64,000 nucleotides of DNA from Jiangella anatolica (GCF_003236295.1 NZ_POTW01000010.1:46182-110181); one strand, 5' to 3'; positions 41,805 through 50,346 are shown, numbered from the stretch's first letter. Made by a program: numbers and translations. Notes: generated from the letters alone by a model not told the origin.

Positions 41805-43220
41805 CCTCGACCGCCAGCCTGGACGCCCTCGACGTCGACCAGCTCGCCGCCCGGCTCTCGCAGTCGCGCGCCGAGCAGTCGACGCGGGGGGTGTACCAAC
41901 CCGATCCGCCTGCAAGGCAGCTCGGTGCACATCGACGCCCGGACGGGTGAAGTTGTCGGCACCTACTCCTCCGCTGACGAGCACGACGGTCACACCTACG
42001 TCCGCTGCGGCAATCGCCGCGCCTCGGTGTGCCCGTCGTGCTCGCGGGAGTACAAGGGCGACGCCTGGCATGTGCTGATGTGTGGGCTGGCTGGCGGCCT
42101 CGGTGTGCCCGAGTCGGTGACCACGCATCCGTCGGTGTTCGTCACCCTGACCGCGCCGTCGTTCGGCCCCGTGCACCGGGCCGCCGGCAAGAAGGGCGAC
42201 AAGGGCAAGACACCGTGTCGGGCACGCCGGGACCGGCCTGTCTGCCCGCACGGCCGGGCGCTGTCGTGCACGCGCCGCCACACCGACGACGACCGGTGGA
42301 CCGGTCAGCCGTTGTGCCGGGACTGCTACGACTACACCGCCCACGCCGTGTGGCAGTGGCACGCCCCGGAGCTGTGGCGGCGGACCACGATCGCGTTGCG
42401 CCGTCAGCTCGCTCGTGCCTGCGGCATGACGGTCACGCGGTTCCGTGACCTCGCCCGGCTCTCTTACACCAAGGTGACCGAGTTCCAGGCTCGCGGGGTC
42501 GTGCACTTCCACGCCGTGATCCGGCTCGACGGCCCGGACGGTCCCGACACGCCACCGCGGCTTGACCTGACCGCCGACGACATCACCGCCGCTGTCTGGG
42601 CCGCCGCATCCGCCGTCGCCGTCGATGCGCCCACCCCGGAGGGCGGCACGCTGCGGCTGCGCTGGGGTGCCCAGCTCGACACCCGCACCATCACCCAGGG
42701 TGCGGGCCGCGACGACTCCACCGGCCCGGCTCACCCGGAGATGGTCGGCGCGTACCTCAGCAAGTATCTGACCAAGGGTGTCGAGGACTTCGGGCTGCCG
42801 ACGACCGGCCGCGTCCGCTCCGTTAGCGACGCTCGGCATGCCGGGGCCACTGACCACGCCTGCCGGATCATTGCCGCCGCCGCGCGGCTCGTCACCGTCC
42901 ACGAGGACTACCGGCCCATCGTTCGACGGCTTGGCACGCTCGGCTACCGGGGGCACCCGATCACCAAGTCACGCGCGTACTCGGTGACGTTCGGGTCCCG
43001 CCGCGAGGCACGCCGCACCTGGCGACGCCGCCGCGCCCGCCTCGAGGCCGATGCCCTGGTGCGTGACGTGCTCGACCTCGACCCCACCGCCGTCGACCAG
43101 GCCGACGCTGTCATCACGCTCGGGTCCTGGGTCTATGCCGGTCGCGGCTACCTCACCGACCACGACGCCGCCCAGGCCGTCAGGACGCACACCCTCACCC
43201 GCATCCGGCGAGCGGCGTAA
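41801..43220 (+). CDS. Replication initiator, RepSA-like, interrupted by a frameshift at a G6 tract
   Basis: Translation from GTG 41801 (TSTASLDALDVDQLAARLSQ) runs out of frame at 41886-41891, a run of six G. With five G the two frames join into a 472-residue protein through CTNPIRLQG, which is conserved in this family. As written, the first frame stops at about 41950 and the second could start only at GTG 41925 (431 residues, HIDARTGEVVG). The rest has a Cys-rich region (CGNRRASVCPSC), an HUH-like motif GVVHFHAVIRL and the tyrosine motif YLSKYLTK, as expected for a rolling-circle initiator. AICEs replicate before transfer, so the break matters. Confidence 0.85.
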
Positions 43221-43304
43221 ATCCTTCGACCGCGGCTGCCGGATTCGCCCGCCGGCCAGCTGCTCGAACAGAAGATCTTCCGGCGATTACAGAAGGAGAA
43301 CCCC

Positions 43305-43508
43305 ATGAACCCGCCGAACCTCGGTCGGCTTCTCAAGACTCAGGAGGCCGCTGCTCGCCTTCGGGTCGACGACTCCACGCTTCGCCGTTGGCGACAGGCG
43401 GGCGTCGGGCCTCGGTTCCTTCAGATCGGGGCGACCACGTATCGCTACCCGGCCCGGGAGCTGGAAGCGTGGATCGCCGCCAACCTGAGCCGGCGGGCAG
43501 CCTCGTGA
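43305..43508 (+). CDS. Excisionase of element 1
   Basis: 67 residues; AAGGAG site before ATG. LKTQEAAARLRVDDSTLRRWRQAGVGP with IGATTYRYPARELEAWIA is the usual AICE Xis winged helix. Stop overlaps the integrase GTG by 4 bp. It directs excision together with the integrase. Confidence 0.92.
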   Translation: MNPPNLGRLLKTQEAAARLRVDDSTLRRWRQAGVGPRFLQIGATTYRYPARELEAWIAANLSRRAAS

Positions 43509-44788
43509 CCCGCCCGGAACGCCTTCCACCACTCGGCGTGCGGATCTTCTGTGATGTCGAGGTGGGCCAGCTCAAACGCGGAACTGTCTACTGGGCACGA
43601 GTCCGCTGGACCGACCCGGTCACCAAGCGGCGCGAGGTCGTCAAGAAGACCCACAACAGCCAGGACGAGTGCGAGGCGTGGTTCGACCGCATGAGGCGCA
43701 CCGCAGCGACCGGCCTGGACCCCGGCCAGACGCTCGCGGACTACATCGCCAGCATCGGTGATCGCTGGGCGCGTCAGATCGACAAGACCTCGACGTTCGA
43801 TGGGTACTCGTCCGGCCTGCGGCTGCGGGTGGTCCCGGCTCTTGGTCACTTGCCGGTGAACATGATCACGGCGGGGCTGATCGATCGCGTGATCGATGAC
43901 TGGGAGGACAAGGGCATCGGCCGGTCGACCATCAAGAACACCATCGCTCCCCTGGTCCTGGTGCTCAACGAGGCCAAGCGGGACGAGCTGATCGAGCGCA
44001 ACCCGGCCGACGACCGCGCCCGCCGGACTGCCGTCGGCCGACGAACCGGCCACGACGAGGAGGAAGCGCCGAACCCGCGCGACTTCGCGCTGCCCGACGT
44101 CGCCGCGCTAGAGGAGCTGGTGGCCGAAGTGGTCAAGGCCGGGCGGCATCCGTGTTGGGGCGACATGGTGACGATGCTGGCCACAACAGCAATGCGGATC
44201 AGCGAGGCATCCGGTCTGGAAGCGCGGTACGTCGACTGGGACAACGGGATCATCCGGGTCGAGTGGCAGCTCTACCCTGGTCGCGGCGGGCTGGTCCGCA
44301 AGCGCACGAAAGGCCGGCGCCGGCGGAAGGTCCCGATCATCGAACCGCTGATGCCGACGCTGGAGCGCCTGATGAAGGGTCGGAAGCCAGATGATCGGCT
44401 GCTGCGTGGTCCCCGCGGGGGCGTGATCACCACGGCGACCCTGCGCGACGCGACCCGGTGGGACGAGCTGGTGACGCGCCTCGGTCACCCAGCCTTGGTC
44501 CGGCACGGGTTGCGGCACACCGCGCTCACGTGGATGGCTGACGCGGGCATCTCGCTCGACGTGTTGCAGCAGGTCGCTGGGCACCAGTCCCCCGACGTGA
44601 CGTCGCGCTACCTGCACCCGGACCTGTCGGCGTTGAAGGCCGCCGGGGAGTCGTTCTCGGCCTGGTGGTCCAAGCCTGGTCCAAAGCCGCCCCGGCTCCG
44701 GGTGATCGGCGGCGGTTCTGGACCAGAAAAAAGCCCCGTTGACCTGCGTCAACGGGACTCGTCCACGAGTCGGGCTGACAGGATTTGA
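43505..44788 (+). CDS. Tyrosine integrase of element 1
   Basis: 427 residues from GTG 43505, coupled to xis. N-terminal AP2-like arm-binding region (RGTVYWARVRWTDPVTKRREVVKKTHNS), core-binding domain (TSTFDGYSSGLRLRVVPALG) and catalytic residues: Arg in AMRISEASG, HGLRHTALTWM, GHQSPDVTSRYLH with nucleophile Tyr. Its last 18 bp reach into the tRNA copy, so the C-terminal residues are encoded by att DNA and would change on excision. The tRNA terminator also lies inside its 3' end. Confidence 0.94.
   Translation: MTRPERLPPLGVRIFCDVEVGQLKRGTVYWARVRWTDPVTKRREVVKKTHNSQDECEAWFDRMRRTAATGLDPGQTLADYIASIGDRWARQIDKTSTFDGYSSGLRLRVVPALGHLPVNMITAGLIDRVIDDWEDKGIGRSTIKNTIAPLVLVLNEAKRDELIERNPADDRARRTAVGRRTGHDEEEAPNPRDFALPDVAALEELVAEVVKAGRHPCWGDMVTMLATTAMRISEASGLEARYVDWDNGIIRVEWQLYPGRGGLVRKRTKGRRRRKVPIIEPLMPTLERLMKGRKPDDRLLRGPRGGVITTATLRDATRWDELVTRLGHPALVRHGLRHTALTWMADAGISLDVLQQVAGHQSPDVTSRYLHPDLSALKAAGESFSAWWSKPGPKPPRLRVIGGGSGPEKSPVDLRQRDSSTSRADRI
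44666..44684 (+). repeat. Arm-type integrase site, right end of element 1
   Basis: TGGTCCAA at 44666-44673 and 44677-44684, spacing and orientation identical to 31589-31607. It lies inside the integrase coding sequence, 85 bp from the tRNA core. Confidence 0.7.
44727..44756 (-). terminator. Rho-independent terminator of tRNA-Pro
   Basis: On the minus strand the stem CCCGTTGAC / GTCAACGGG (44756-44735, 4-nt loop) is followed by GC and six T (44732-44727), 14 bp past the tRNA 3' end. It overlaps the 3' coding part of the integrase on the other strand. Confidence 0.85.
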
Positions 44789-44810
44789 ACCTGCGACCCC
44801 CTGACCCCCA
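44770..44810. repeat. Right attachment site within tRNA-Pro (41 bp)
   Basis: Identical over 41 bp to 31453-31493 and over 34 bp to 25871-25904. It covers the tRNA from its discriminator base through the anticodon loop, a usual att position for tyrosine integrases of AICEs. Confidence 0.9.
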
Positions 44811-44843
44811 GTCAGGTGCGCTACCAAGCTGCGCCACAGCCCG
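44770..44843 (-). tRNA. tRNA-Pro(GGG)
   Basis: Acceptor arms CGGGCTG and CAGCCCG pair perfectly; T-arm GCAGGTTCAAATCCTGT is standard; the anticodon stem CCTGA/TCAGG encloses loop CTGGGGG with anticodon GGG (plus-strand 44807-44809). CCA is not encoded. A -10-like TAGACT lies at 44885-44880 on the minus strand. The gene is intact despite the element insertions, because the incoming att restores its 3' half. Confidence 0.95.
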
Positions 44844-44922
44844 TGGCTGCCCCAGCCACGAGCGCGGCGAGGCGTGGACAGTCTACAACCTCCCGGACGG
44901 CGCGAAGACCACCCCGCGGCGT

Positions 44923-45063
44923 TCAGGGCAGCGGCCGCCGGCTGTCGTAGTCGAAGCGGTCGGGCTGCGGCCGCACGTCGCCGTAGCGAACGGTCCAGAG
45001 CCCGGACGCCACGAGAGCGGCCAGCAGCAGCACCGTCACGACCAACATCGCGCCCATGATCAT
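44923..45063 (-). CDS. 46-residue membrane protein
   Basis: ATG 45063: one membrane helix (MLVVTVLLLAALVASGLW) and a hydrophilic C-terminal tail (RPQPDRFDYDSRRPLP). The reading frame is well biased and ends before the tRNA promoter region. Function unknown. It lies between tRNA-Pro and the divergent mocR gene. Confidence 0.6.
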   Translation of the reverse strand: MIMGAMLVVTVLLLAALVASGLWTVRYGDVRPQPDRFDYDSRRPLP

Positions 45064-45157
45064 CCACACCCTAGAGAGAAGGCCAATCCACTACCACCTC
45101 CCACAAAACACCAGTCCACCCTTTCCAACAAGATGCCAATCAGGTACAACTGGACTG

Positions 45158-46588
45158 ATGAACGACGGTGGACGACTGGGGCCGAAGGATCTCCGGACCC
45201 TGCTCGGGGAATGGGAGACCGGCGGGCGCAGCGCCTACCAGGCGCTGGCCGACCGGATCCGGCTGCTGATCATCGACGGGCGGATACCGACGCGGACGAG
45301 GCTGCCGGCGGAGCGGGAGTTGGCCGACGCCATCCAGAAGAGCCGGACGACCATCGTGTCGGCGTACCGGGAGCTGCGGGAGTCCGGGCACTTGGTCAGC
45401 GTCCGAGGATCCGGCAGCGTCGTCGCGCTTCCGCACGCACAGGAGCCGCCCAGCGCGCGGCCGCAGCCGGCCGTCATCGAGTTCTCGAAGGCGGCGCCGA
45501 CGGCGATCGGCGGGCTGGAGGCAGTCATCCAGCGGGCGATGAGCGACGTGCCTCGGGTGCTGGCGAAGAGCGGGTTCGACCTGGTCGGGAGCCTCGTGCT
45601 GCGCGAGCGGATCGCACACCACTACACCGAGCGGGGCCTGCCGACGCGACCGGGGCAGCTCATGATCACGCTCGGCGCGCAGCACGCGATCGCCCTCATC
45701 GCGCGCACGCTGGTCCGCCAGGCCGACCGGGTGCTGGTCGAGGCGCCGACGTACCCGCACGCGATCGACGCGTTCCGGCTGAGCGGCGGGCGGCTGGTCA
45801 CCACGCCGGTCACCACGAGCGGCTGGGACGGCGACCGGCTGCGCGACGCGTTCGAGCGGGCCCGGCCGGCGGTCGCGTACCTCGTCCCCGACTTCCAGAA
45901 CCCGACCGGCGCCTCGATGCCGCCGGGGCAGCGCGACGACGTCGTCCGCCACGCGCGGCGGGCGGGCACCGTCCTCGTCATCGACGAGACGACGGCCGAT
46001 CTCGACATCGAGCGCGGCTGGACCGACGTGCCGTTCGCCGTCCGCGCGGACGACCACCACACCGTCACCATCGGCTCGCTCGCCAAGACGGTGTGGGGCG
46101 GCCTGCGCATCGGCTGGATCAGGGCCGACGACGACGTCATCGGCGCGCTGCACGGGGCCCGCGCCGCCGGCGACCTCGGCACGCCGGAGCTGGAGCAGCT
46201 CGTCGCCACCGAGGTGTTCGACGACTACACCGCGCTGGTGCAGCGCCGCACCGCCCAGCTGCGCCACCACCGCGACGTCCTGGTGCGGGAGCTGCGGGAG
46301 CGCCTGCCGCACTGGGACGTGCCTGTGCCCGACGGCGGCGCGTCGCTGTGGGTCGGGCTCGGGGCGCCGATCAGCTCGGCCCTGGCTCTGTTCGGCCTGA
46401 CCAGGGGCGTCAGCCTCACCGCCGGCCCGAAGTTCGGCGTGGACGGCGCGTTCGAGCGGTTCCTCCGGCTCCCCTACACGGGCCGGGTGGACGAGCTCAC
46501 GCGCGGCGTCCACCTGCTGGCGGACACCGCGCGCTCGCTCCCCGTCCTGCCGGCCGGGCAGGCGCCGCAGCTGGCCGACGTCGTCTGA
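45158..46588 (+). CDS. MocR-type regulator (GntR HTH plus aminotransferase-like domain)
   Basis: 476 residues. The N-terminal winged helix (YQALADRIRLLIIDGRIPTRTRLPAERELADAIQKSRTTIVSAYRELRESGHL) is followed by a fold-type I PLP domain: VLVEAPTYPHAIDAF, VPDFQNPTGASMP, VIDETTADL and the PLP lysine in TIGSLAKTVWGGLRIGW. It is probably a vitamin B6-responsive transcription factor of the PdxR/YczR kind. TACAAC at 45144-45149 lies 8 nt before the ATG and no Shine-Dalgarno is visible, so the mRNA may be leaderless. Confidence 0.9.
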   Translation: MNDGGRLGPKDLRTLLGEWETGGRSAYQALADRIRLLIIDGRIPTRTRLPAERELADAIQKSRTTIVSAYRELRESGHLVSVRGSGSVVALPHAQEPPSARPQPAVIEFSKAAPTAIGGLEAVIQRAMSDVPRVLAKSGFDLVGSLVLRERIAHHYTERGLPTRPGQLMITLGAQHAIALIARTLVRQADRVLVEAPTYPHAIDAFRLSGGRLVTTPVTTSGWDGDRLRDAFERARPAVAYLVPDFQNPTGASMPPGQRDDVVRHARRAGTVLVIDETTADLDIERGWTDVPFAVRADDHHTVTIGSLAKTVWGGLRIGWIRADDDVIGALHGARAAGDLGTPELEQLVATEVFDDYTALVQRRTAQLRHHRDVLVRELRERLPHWDVPVPDGGASLWVGLGAPISSALALFGLTRGVSLTAGPKFGVDGAFERFLRLPYTGRVDELTRGVHLLADTARSLPVLPAGQAPQLADVV

Positions 46589-46595
46589 GTAGGCC

Positions 46596-47327
46596 TCACT
46601 CCCAGCGGAACGTCCGCGCGGCGATCGCGCCGACGACCACCGTCACGACGGCCAGGGCGAGCAGGTTCGTCGCGCCGGGCCAGGAGCCGTTCCACGCGTC
46701 CTGCAGCGCCTCCATGCCGGCGCCCAGCGGCGACACGTCGCGGATCGGCCGCGCCCACGACGGCATCAGGTCGCCGGGCGTCCAGACGCCGGCGAAGAAC
46801 ATGCTCGGGAAGAACAGCAGCATCCCGATCGACGTCGCCGCCTTGCCGGTCGGGGCCAGCGCCGCGACCAGCAGGCCGATCGCGAACAGCGCCGTCGCCG
46901 TCAGCACGAACGCCACGACGAACCCGAGCATGTTCGACGGGGTGCCCAGGTCGAAGACGAGCGCCGCGAGCAGCAGCACCATCACCGCCGCCGCCACCAG
47001 CGCGACCAGGTTGACCAGCAACTGGGCGCCCAGGACGTTGCCGGGGTGAACCGGCGTCGTCGACATCCGGCGCAGGATGCCCTTCTCGCGGTAGGTCGCG
47101 AGCACCGTGGGAAGGATGCTGAGCCCGAGCAGCGCCGCCGACAGCGCCAGCGCCATGACCGGCAGGAACGCCTTGGTGATTCCGGTCTCGGGGTCGTCCT
47201 CCCCCAGCCCGATCGAGCCGAACACGACCATGAGGCCGATCGGCAGGGCGAACGTCATGACGGCGGACGTGCTGTCGCGCAGGAACAGCTTGGACTCGAC
47301 GGTGGTGATCTTGGTCAGCGTGGACAT
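46596..47327 (-). CDS. ABC-2 type permease
   Basis: 243 residues with six membrane helices and the ABC-2 pattern (AFLPVMALALSAALLGLSILPTVLATYREKGILRRMSTTPV; SMFFAGVWTPGDLMPSWARPIRDVSPL). It forms an exporter with the ATPase encoded 12 bp upstream. Drug or lipid export is likely; substrate unknown. Confidence 0.9.
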   Translation of the reverse strand: MSTLTKITTVESKLFLRDSTSAVMTFALPIGLMVVFGSIGLGEDDPETGITKAFLPVMALALSAALLGLSILPTVLATYREKGILRRMSTTPVHPGNVLGAQLLVNLVALVAAAVMVLLLAALVFDLGTPSNMLGFVVAFVLTATALFAIGLLVAALAPTGKAATSIGMLLFFPSMFFAGVWTPGDLMPSWARPIRDVSPLGAGMEALQDAWNGSWPGATNLLALAVVTVVVGAIAARTFRWE

Positions 47328-47339
47328 GGCAAGCTCCTC

Positions 47340-48257
47340 TCAGCCGGCCGCGGGCTCGAACGTGCGGCCGGTCATCGCGACGAACGCGTCCTCGAGACTG
47401 GCCTGGTCCATCCGCAGCTCGGCGGCGACGACGTCGTGCGCGGCCAGGGTGGTGATGACGGCGTAGGGCAGGTTGCCGGTGCCGGTGACGACGTAGTGGG
47501 CGCCCTCGCGGCTGACCGCGGTGACGTCCGGTAGCGCCGTCAGCACCGACTCCTCCAGCGGCGACGACGGCCGGAACCGCAGCGTCTGCTCGGTGGCGAC
47601 GCGAGCGATCAGGCCGGCCGGGCTGTCGATGGCCGCGACCCGGCCGCCGTCGATCAGCGCGAGCCGGTCGCACAGCCGCTCGGCCTCGTCCATGAAGTGC
47701 GTGACCAGGACGATCGTGACGCCGCGCGCCCGGACCTGCTCGATCAGCTGCCAGGTGTCGCGCCGCGCCTGCGGGTCCAGCCCGGTGGTGAGCTCGTCGA
47801 GGACGGCGATGCGCGGGTTGCCGACCAGCGCGAGCGCGATCGACAGCCGCTGCTTCTGCCCGCCGGACAGCTTCTCGAACCGGGTGTCCGCCTTGCCCGC
47901 CAGGCCGAGGTCGCCGAGCAGTTCGGCCGGGTTCGCCGGCGACGGGTAGAACGACGCGTAGAGGTCCAGCGCCTCGGCGACGGTGATCTTCTCCGGCAGC
48001 TCGCTCTCCTGCAGCTGCGCGCCGAGCACCTTGCGCACCTCGGCACGGTCGCGGACGGGGTCCAGGCCCAGCACGCGGACGCTGCCGCCGTCGGGCCGCC
48101 GCAGCCCGCCGATGCACTCGACGGTGGTGGTCTTGCCGGCGCCGTTGGGACCGAGGATCCCGAAGATCTCGCCCTCCTCGACGGTGAACGACACGTCGTC
48201 GACGGCGACCGTGGAGCCGTAGACCTTGTGGAGGTTGGTGACGTCGATGATCGGCAT
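47340..48257 (-). CDS. ABC transporter ATP-binding protein (DrrA/CcmA-like)
   Basis: 305 residues: Walker A GPNGAGKTTT, signature LSGGQKQR, Walker B IAVLDELTTGLD and THFMDEAE, followed by a C-terminal domain of about 85 residues of the DrrA type. Partner of the downstream ABC-2 permease. Its start lies 28 bp after the stop of the YtrA-locus permease, so all five genes from 50272 down may be one operon. Confidence 0.92.
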   Translation of the reverse strand: MPIIDVTNLHKVYGSTVAVDDVSFTVEEGEIFGILGPNGAGKTTTVECIGGLRRPDGGSVRVLGLDPVRDRAEVRKVLGAQLQESELPEKITVAEALDLYASFYPSPANPAELLGDLGLAGKADTRFEKLSGGQKQRLSIALALVGNPRIAVLDELTTGLDPQARRDTWQLIEQVRARGVTIVLVTHFMDEAERLCDRLALIDGGRVAAIDSPAGLIARVATEQTLRFRPSSPLEESVLTALPDVTAVSREGAHYVVTGTGNLPYAVITTLAAHDVVAAELRMDQASLEDAFVAMTGRTFEPAAG

Positions 48258-48285
48258 GGTGCTGCCGTCCTTCCAGGTCGGAGGG

Positions 48286-49026
48286 TCAGGCCTTCTGCGG
48301 CCGGAGGTCGATGCTGCGGACGAAGCGCTGGATGCCCGCGAGGGTGAGGACGACGAGGGCGAGCGAGACGGCGATGGCGGCGGCGTTCGGCAGCCGCTCG
48401 AAGCCCATCGCCTCCATGGCCGCGCCGCCCCAGCCGACGGACATGACCGCCTCGACGGCGAGGATCGGCAGCACCAGCAGCGGCAACGCGATCGTCGGGC
48501 CGAACCAGCCCCACTTGTAGTACGCCGAGCCGATCAGCCAGCCGCCGGCCACGTTGCCGGCGACGACGATCCAGACCTCGGGGATGACGATCCAGAACTC
48601 GTAGCCGTGCTCGAACAGGTGCGGCTGCGTGAACTGCGGCGTCGCGTCGGACAGCCGGTAGGCCCCGTACTCGACGAGGTAGCCGAGGGCCTCGATCAGC
48701 GCCATGACGCCGGCCATCGCGATGACGACGGCCGAGCCGGCCCAGCCGAAGCTGCGCCGCGTCACCCCGGAGGCGACGGCCACCGGCAGGTAGGCGGCGG
48801 TGATCATGACGCCCATCGAGAGCGGGAAGTAGCGCGTCGCGTAGGCGGAGTTCTCCCAGATGCTCTCGCCCTCGTCGCCGCCCAGCCCCGCCGTCAGCGC
48901 GATGATCACGCCGATCGCCAGGAAGATCGCCACAACGATCAGCAGGAACCACCCGACGGACCGCGCGTACCCGTAGGAGAGGTCCAGGAACGACGCGCGG
49001 GCGCGACGGAACGTGAGGGCGCTCAT
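48286..49026 (-). CDS. ABC-2-like membrane subunit of the YtrA-type transporter
   Basis: 246 residues with about six membrane helices (GWFLLIVVAIFLAIGVIIALTAG, MGVMITAAYLPVAVASGV, AGSAVVIAMAGVMALIEALGYLVEYG and others). The ATG at 49026 overlaps the upstream ATPase stop (ATGA). Such permeases next to a YtrA regulator respond to cell-wall-active or membrane stress in other Gram-positives; the cargo is unknown. Confidence 0.85.
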   Translation of the reverse strand: MSALTFRRARASFLDLSYGYARSVGWFLLIVVAIFLAIGVIIALTAGLGGDEGESIWENSAYATRYFPLSMGVMITAAYLPVAVASGVTRRSFGWAGSAVVIAMAGVMALIEALGYLVEYGAYRLSDATPQFTQPHLFEHGYEFWIVIPEVWIVVAGNVAGGWLIGSAYYKWGWFGPTIALPLLVLPILAVEAVMSVGWGGAAMEAMGFERLPNAAAIAVSLALVVLTLAGIQRFVRSIDLRPQKA

Positions 49027-49901
49027 GCCCGGTCTCCCTTCGTGAGGTGGACGAACAGGTCCTGCAGCGCGACGGGCGACAGCTCCAGGCCCCAGTCGGC
49101 GGCGACGGCGCGCGCGTCGCGGCCGATCTCGCCGTAGACGGTGACCGACTTGGTGCCGCCGAGCCGCTGCTCGCCGAGCACCGTCATGCCGGTGGTGAAG
49201 TCGTCGACGGCCGCCGCGGGTCCGACGACGGCGGCGCCACGCATGCGCAGGGACTCGGTGTCCTCGTGGGCGACCAGCCGGCCGTTGTCGATGATCACGA
49301 CCTGCTCGAACAGCCGCGCGACCTCCTCGATGAGGTGGGTCGACAGGATGATCGTGCGCGGGTGCGCGATGTAGTCCTCGAGCAGGACGTCGTAGAACGC
49401 GTACCGCGACGGCGCGTCCATGCCGAGGTAGGACTCGTCGAGCATGGTCAGCGGCGCCCGCGAGGCCAGCCCGACGGTGATGCCGAGCGCCGAGCGCTGC
49501 CCGCGCGACAGCTTGGTGACGCCGCGGTTCACCGGCACCTCGAACAGGTCGAGCAGCCGCTGCGCGAACTCCTCGTCCCAGCCGGGGCGCAGCATCCGGG
49601 CCCGGTGCAGGATGCCCTTGACGTACTCGCCCTCGACGACGAGGTCGCCGCTCTCGCGGATCAGGCAGATCTGCTGGGTCAGCCGCTCGTTCTCGAACGG
49701 CGCCTCGCCGTCGACGAGGATCGTGCCCTCGGTGACCCGGCGGAACGCCGCGATCAGCGACAGCAGCGTCGTCTTGCCCGAGCCGTTGCGGCCGAGCAGC
49801 CCGTAGATCTTGCCGCCCTCGAGCTTCAGCGTGAGGCTGTCGATCGCGGTGACGCCCGGGTAGCGGACGGTCAGGTCCTGGATCTCGATGCCGAACGTCA
49901 T
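49023..49901 (-). CDS. ABC ATP-binding protein of the YtrA-type transporter
   Basis: 292 residues. Walker A GRNGSGKTTL, signature LSRGQRSAL (degenerate at the second position), Walker B LTMLDESYLGMD and STHLIEE. The C-terminal part has a dimer-like extra domain. It is coupled by 4-bp overlaps to both the GntR gene before it and the permease gene after it. Confidence 0.9.
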   Translation of the reverse strand: MTFGIEIQDLTVRYPGVTAIDSLTLKLEGGKIYGLLGRNGSGKTTLLSLIAAFRRVTEGTILVDGEAPFENERLTQQICLIRESGDLVVEGEYVKGILHRARMLRPGWDEEFAQRLLDLFEVPVNRGVTKLSRGQRSALGITVGLASRAPLTMLDESYLGMDAPSRYAFYDVLLEDYIAHPRTIILSTHLIEEVARLFEQVVIIDNGRLVAHEDTESLRMRGAAVVGPAAAVDDFTTGMTVLGEQRLGGTKSVTVYGEIGRDARAVAADWGLELSPVALQDLFVHLTKGDRA

Positions 49902-50272
49902 GCCTGATCACGACCCTTCAGCGTCTGGAGGTGGGCGACGACGTCGTCGAGCGGGATGCCGATGACCCGGGCCTCGGCGACCATCGGCTCGACGACGTCG
50001 GCGAAGAACCGTTCGCGCCGCTGGGCCAACAGCGCGTCGCGGGCGTCGGCGCTGACGAACATGCCGATCCCCCGCCGCTTGTAGAGGACGCCCTCGTCCA
50101 CCAGCTGCTGGAACCCCTTGGCGGCCGTCGCCGGGTTGATGCGGTAGAACGCCGCGTACTGGTTGGTGGACATCACCTGCTCGTCAGCTCCCAACTCGCC
50201 GCTGAGGATGTCGTTCTTGATGGCCTCCGCGATCTGGTGGTAGATCGGGCTCCGATCGTCGAACATGTGCAC
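49898..50272 (-). CDS. YtrA-type GntR regulator
   Basis: 124 residues (ATG 50272, or 50266). Winged helix SPIYHQIAEAIKNDILSGELGADEQVMSTNQYAAFYRINPATAAKGFQQL with YKRRGIGMFV and a short helical tail, as in YtrA, which lacks a big ligand domain and usually represses its own ABC operon. A perfect inverted repeat lies directly upstream. Confidence 0.92.
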   Translation of the reverse strand: MHMFDDRSPIYHQIAEAIKNDILSGELGADEQVMSTNQYAAFYRINPATAAKGFQQLVDEGVLYKRRGIGMFVSADARDALLAQRRERFFADVVEPMVAEARVIGIPLDDVVAHLQTLKGRDQA

Positions 50273-50287
50273 CCCCTCCGGTTCCTA

Positions 50288-50311
50288 GGTTCATTACTTG
50301 ACTAATGAACC
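50288..50311. promoter_or_regulatory. YtrA-type operator
   Basis: Perfect inverted repeat GGTTCATTA (50288-50296) / TAATGAACC (50303-50311) with a 6-bp spacer, 16 bp upstream of the regulator start. A further half-site, GTGAACC, is at 50331-50337. This fits autorepression of the ABC operon. Confidence 0.75.
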
Positions 50312-50346
50312 GTAGCACCAGTGAACCGAAGAACGCAATCGAGAGC

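Larger units (their letters stand above)
31453..44810. mobile_element. Integrative element 1: pSAM2-like AICE (about 13.3 kb) in tRNA-Pro
   Basis: It is bounded by 41-bp direct repeats of the tRNA-Pro gene (31453-31493 and 44770-44810). It carries the complete AICE set in the usual order: GntR repressor, Pra-like activator, small Spd-like genes, TraB/FtsK translocase, RepSA-like initiator, Xis, Int, with Int adjacent to the tRNA-side att. Cargo to the left includes unknown membrane proteins, a toxin-antitoxin operon, NUDIX and HTH-TPR genes. The rep gene carries a frameshift, which may have immobilised it. Confidence 0.92.

Noticed and set aside
25841..44843. Interpretation of the three tRNA-like repeats as three tRNA genes or as IS-mediated duplications
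   Set aside because: Only 44770-44843 folds into a complete tRNA; the other two are 3' halves. No transposase or short terminal inverted repeats are present, while two tyrosine integrases are.
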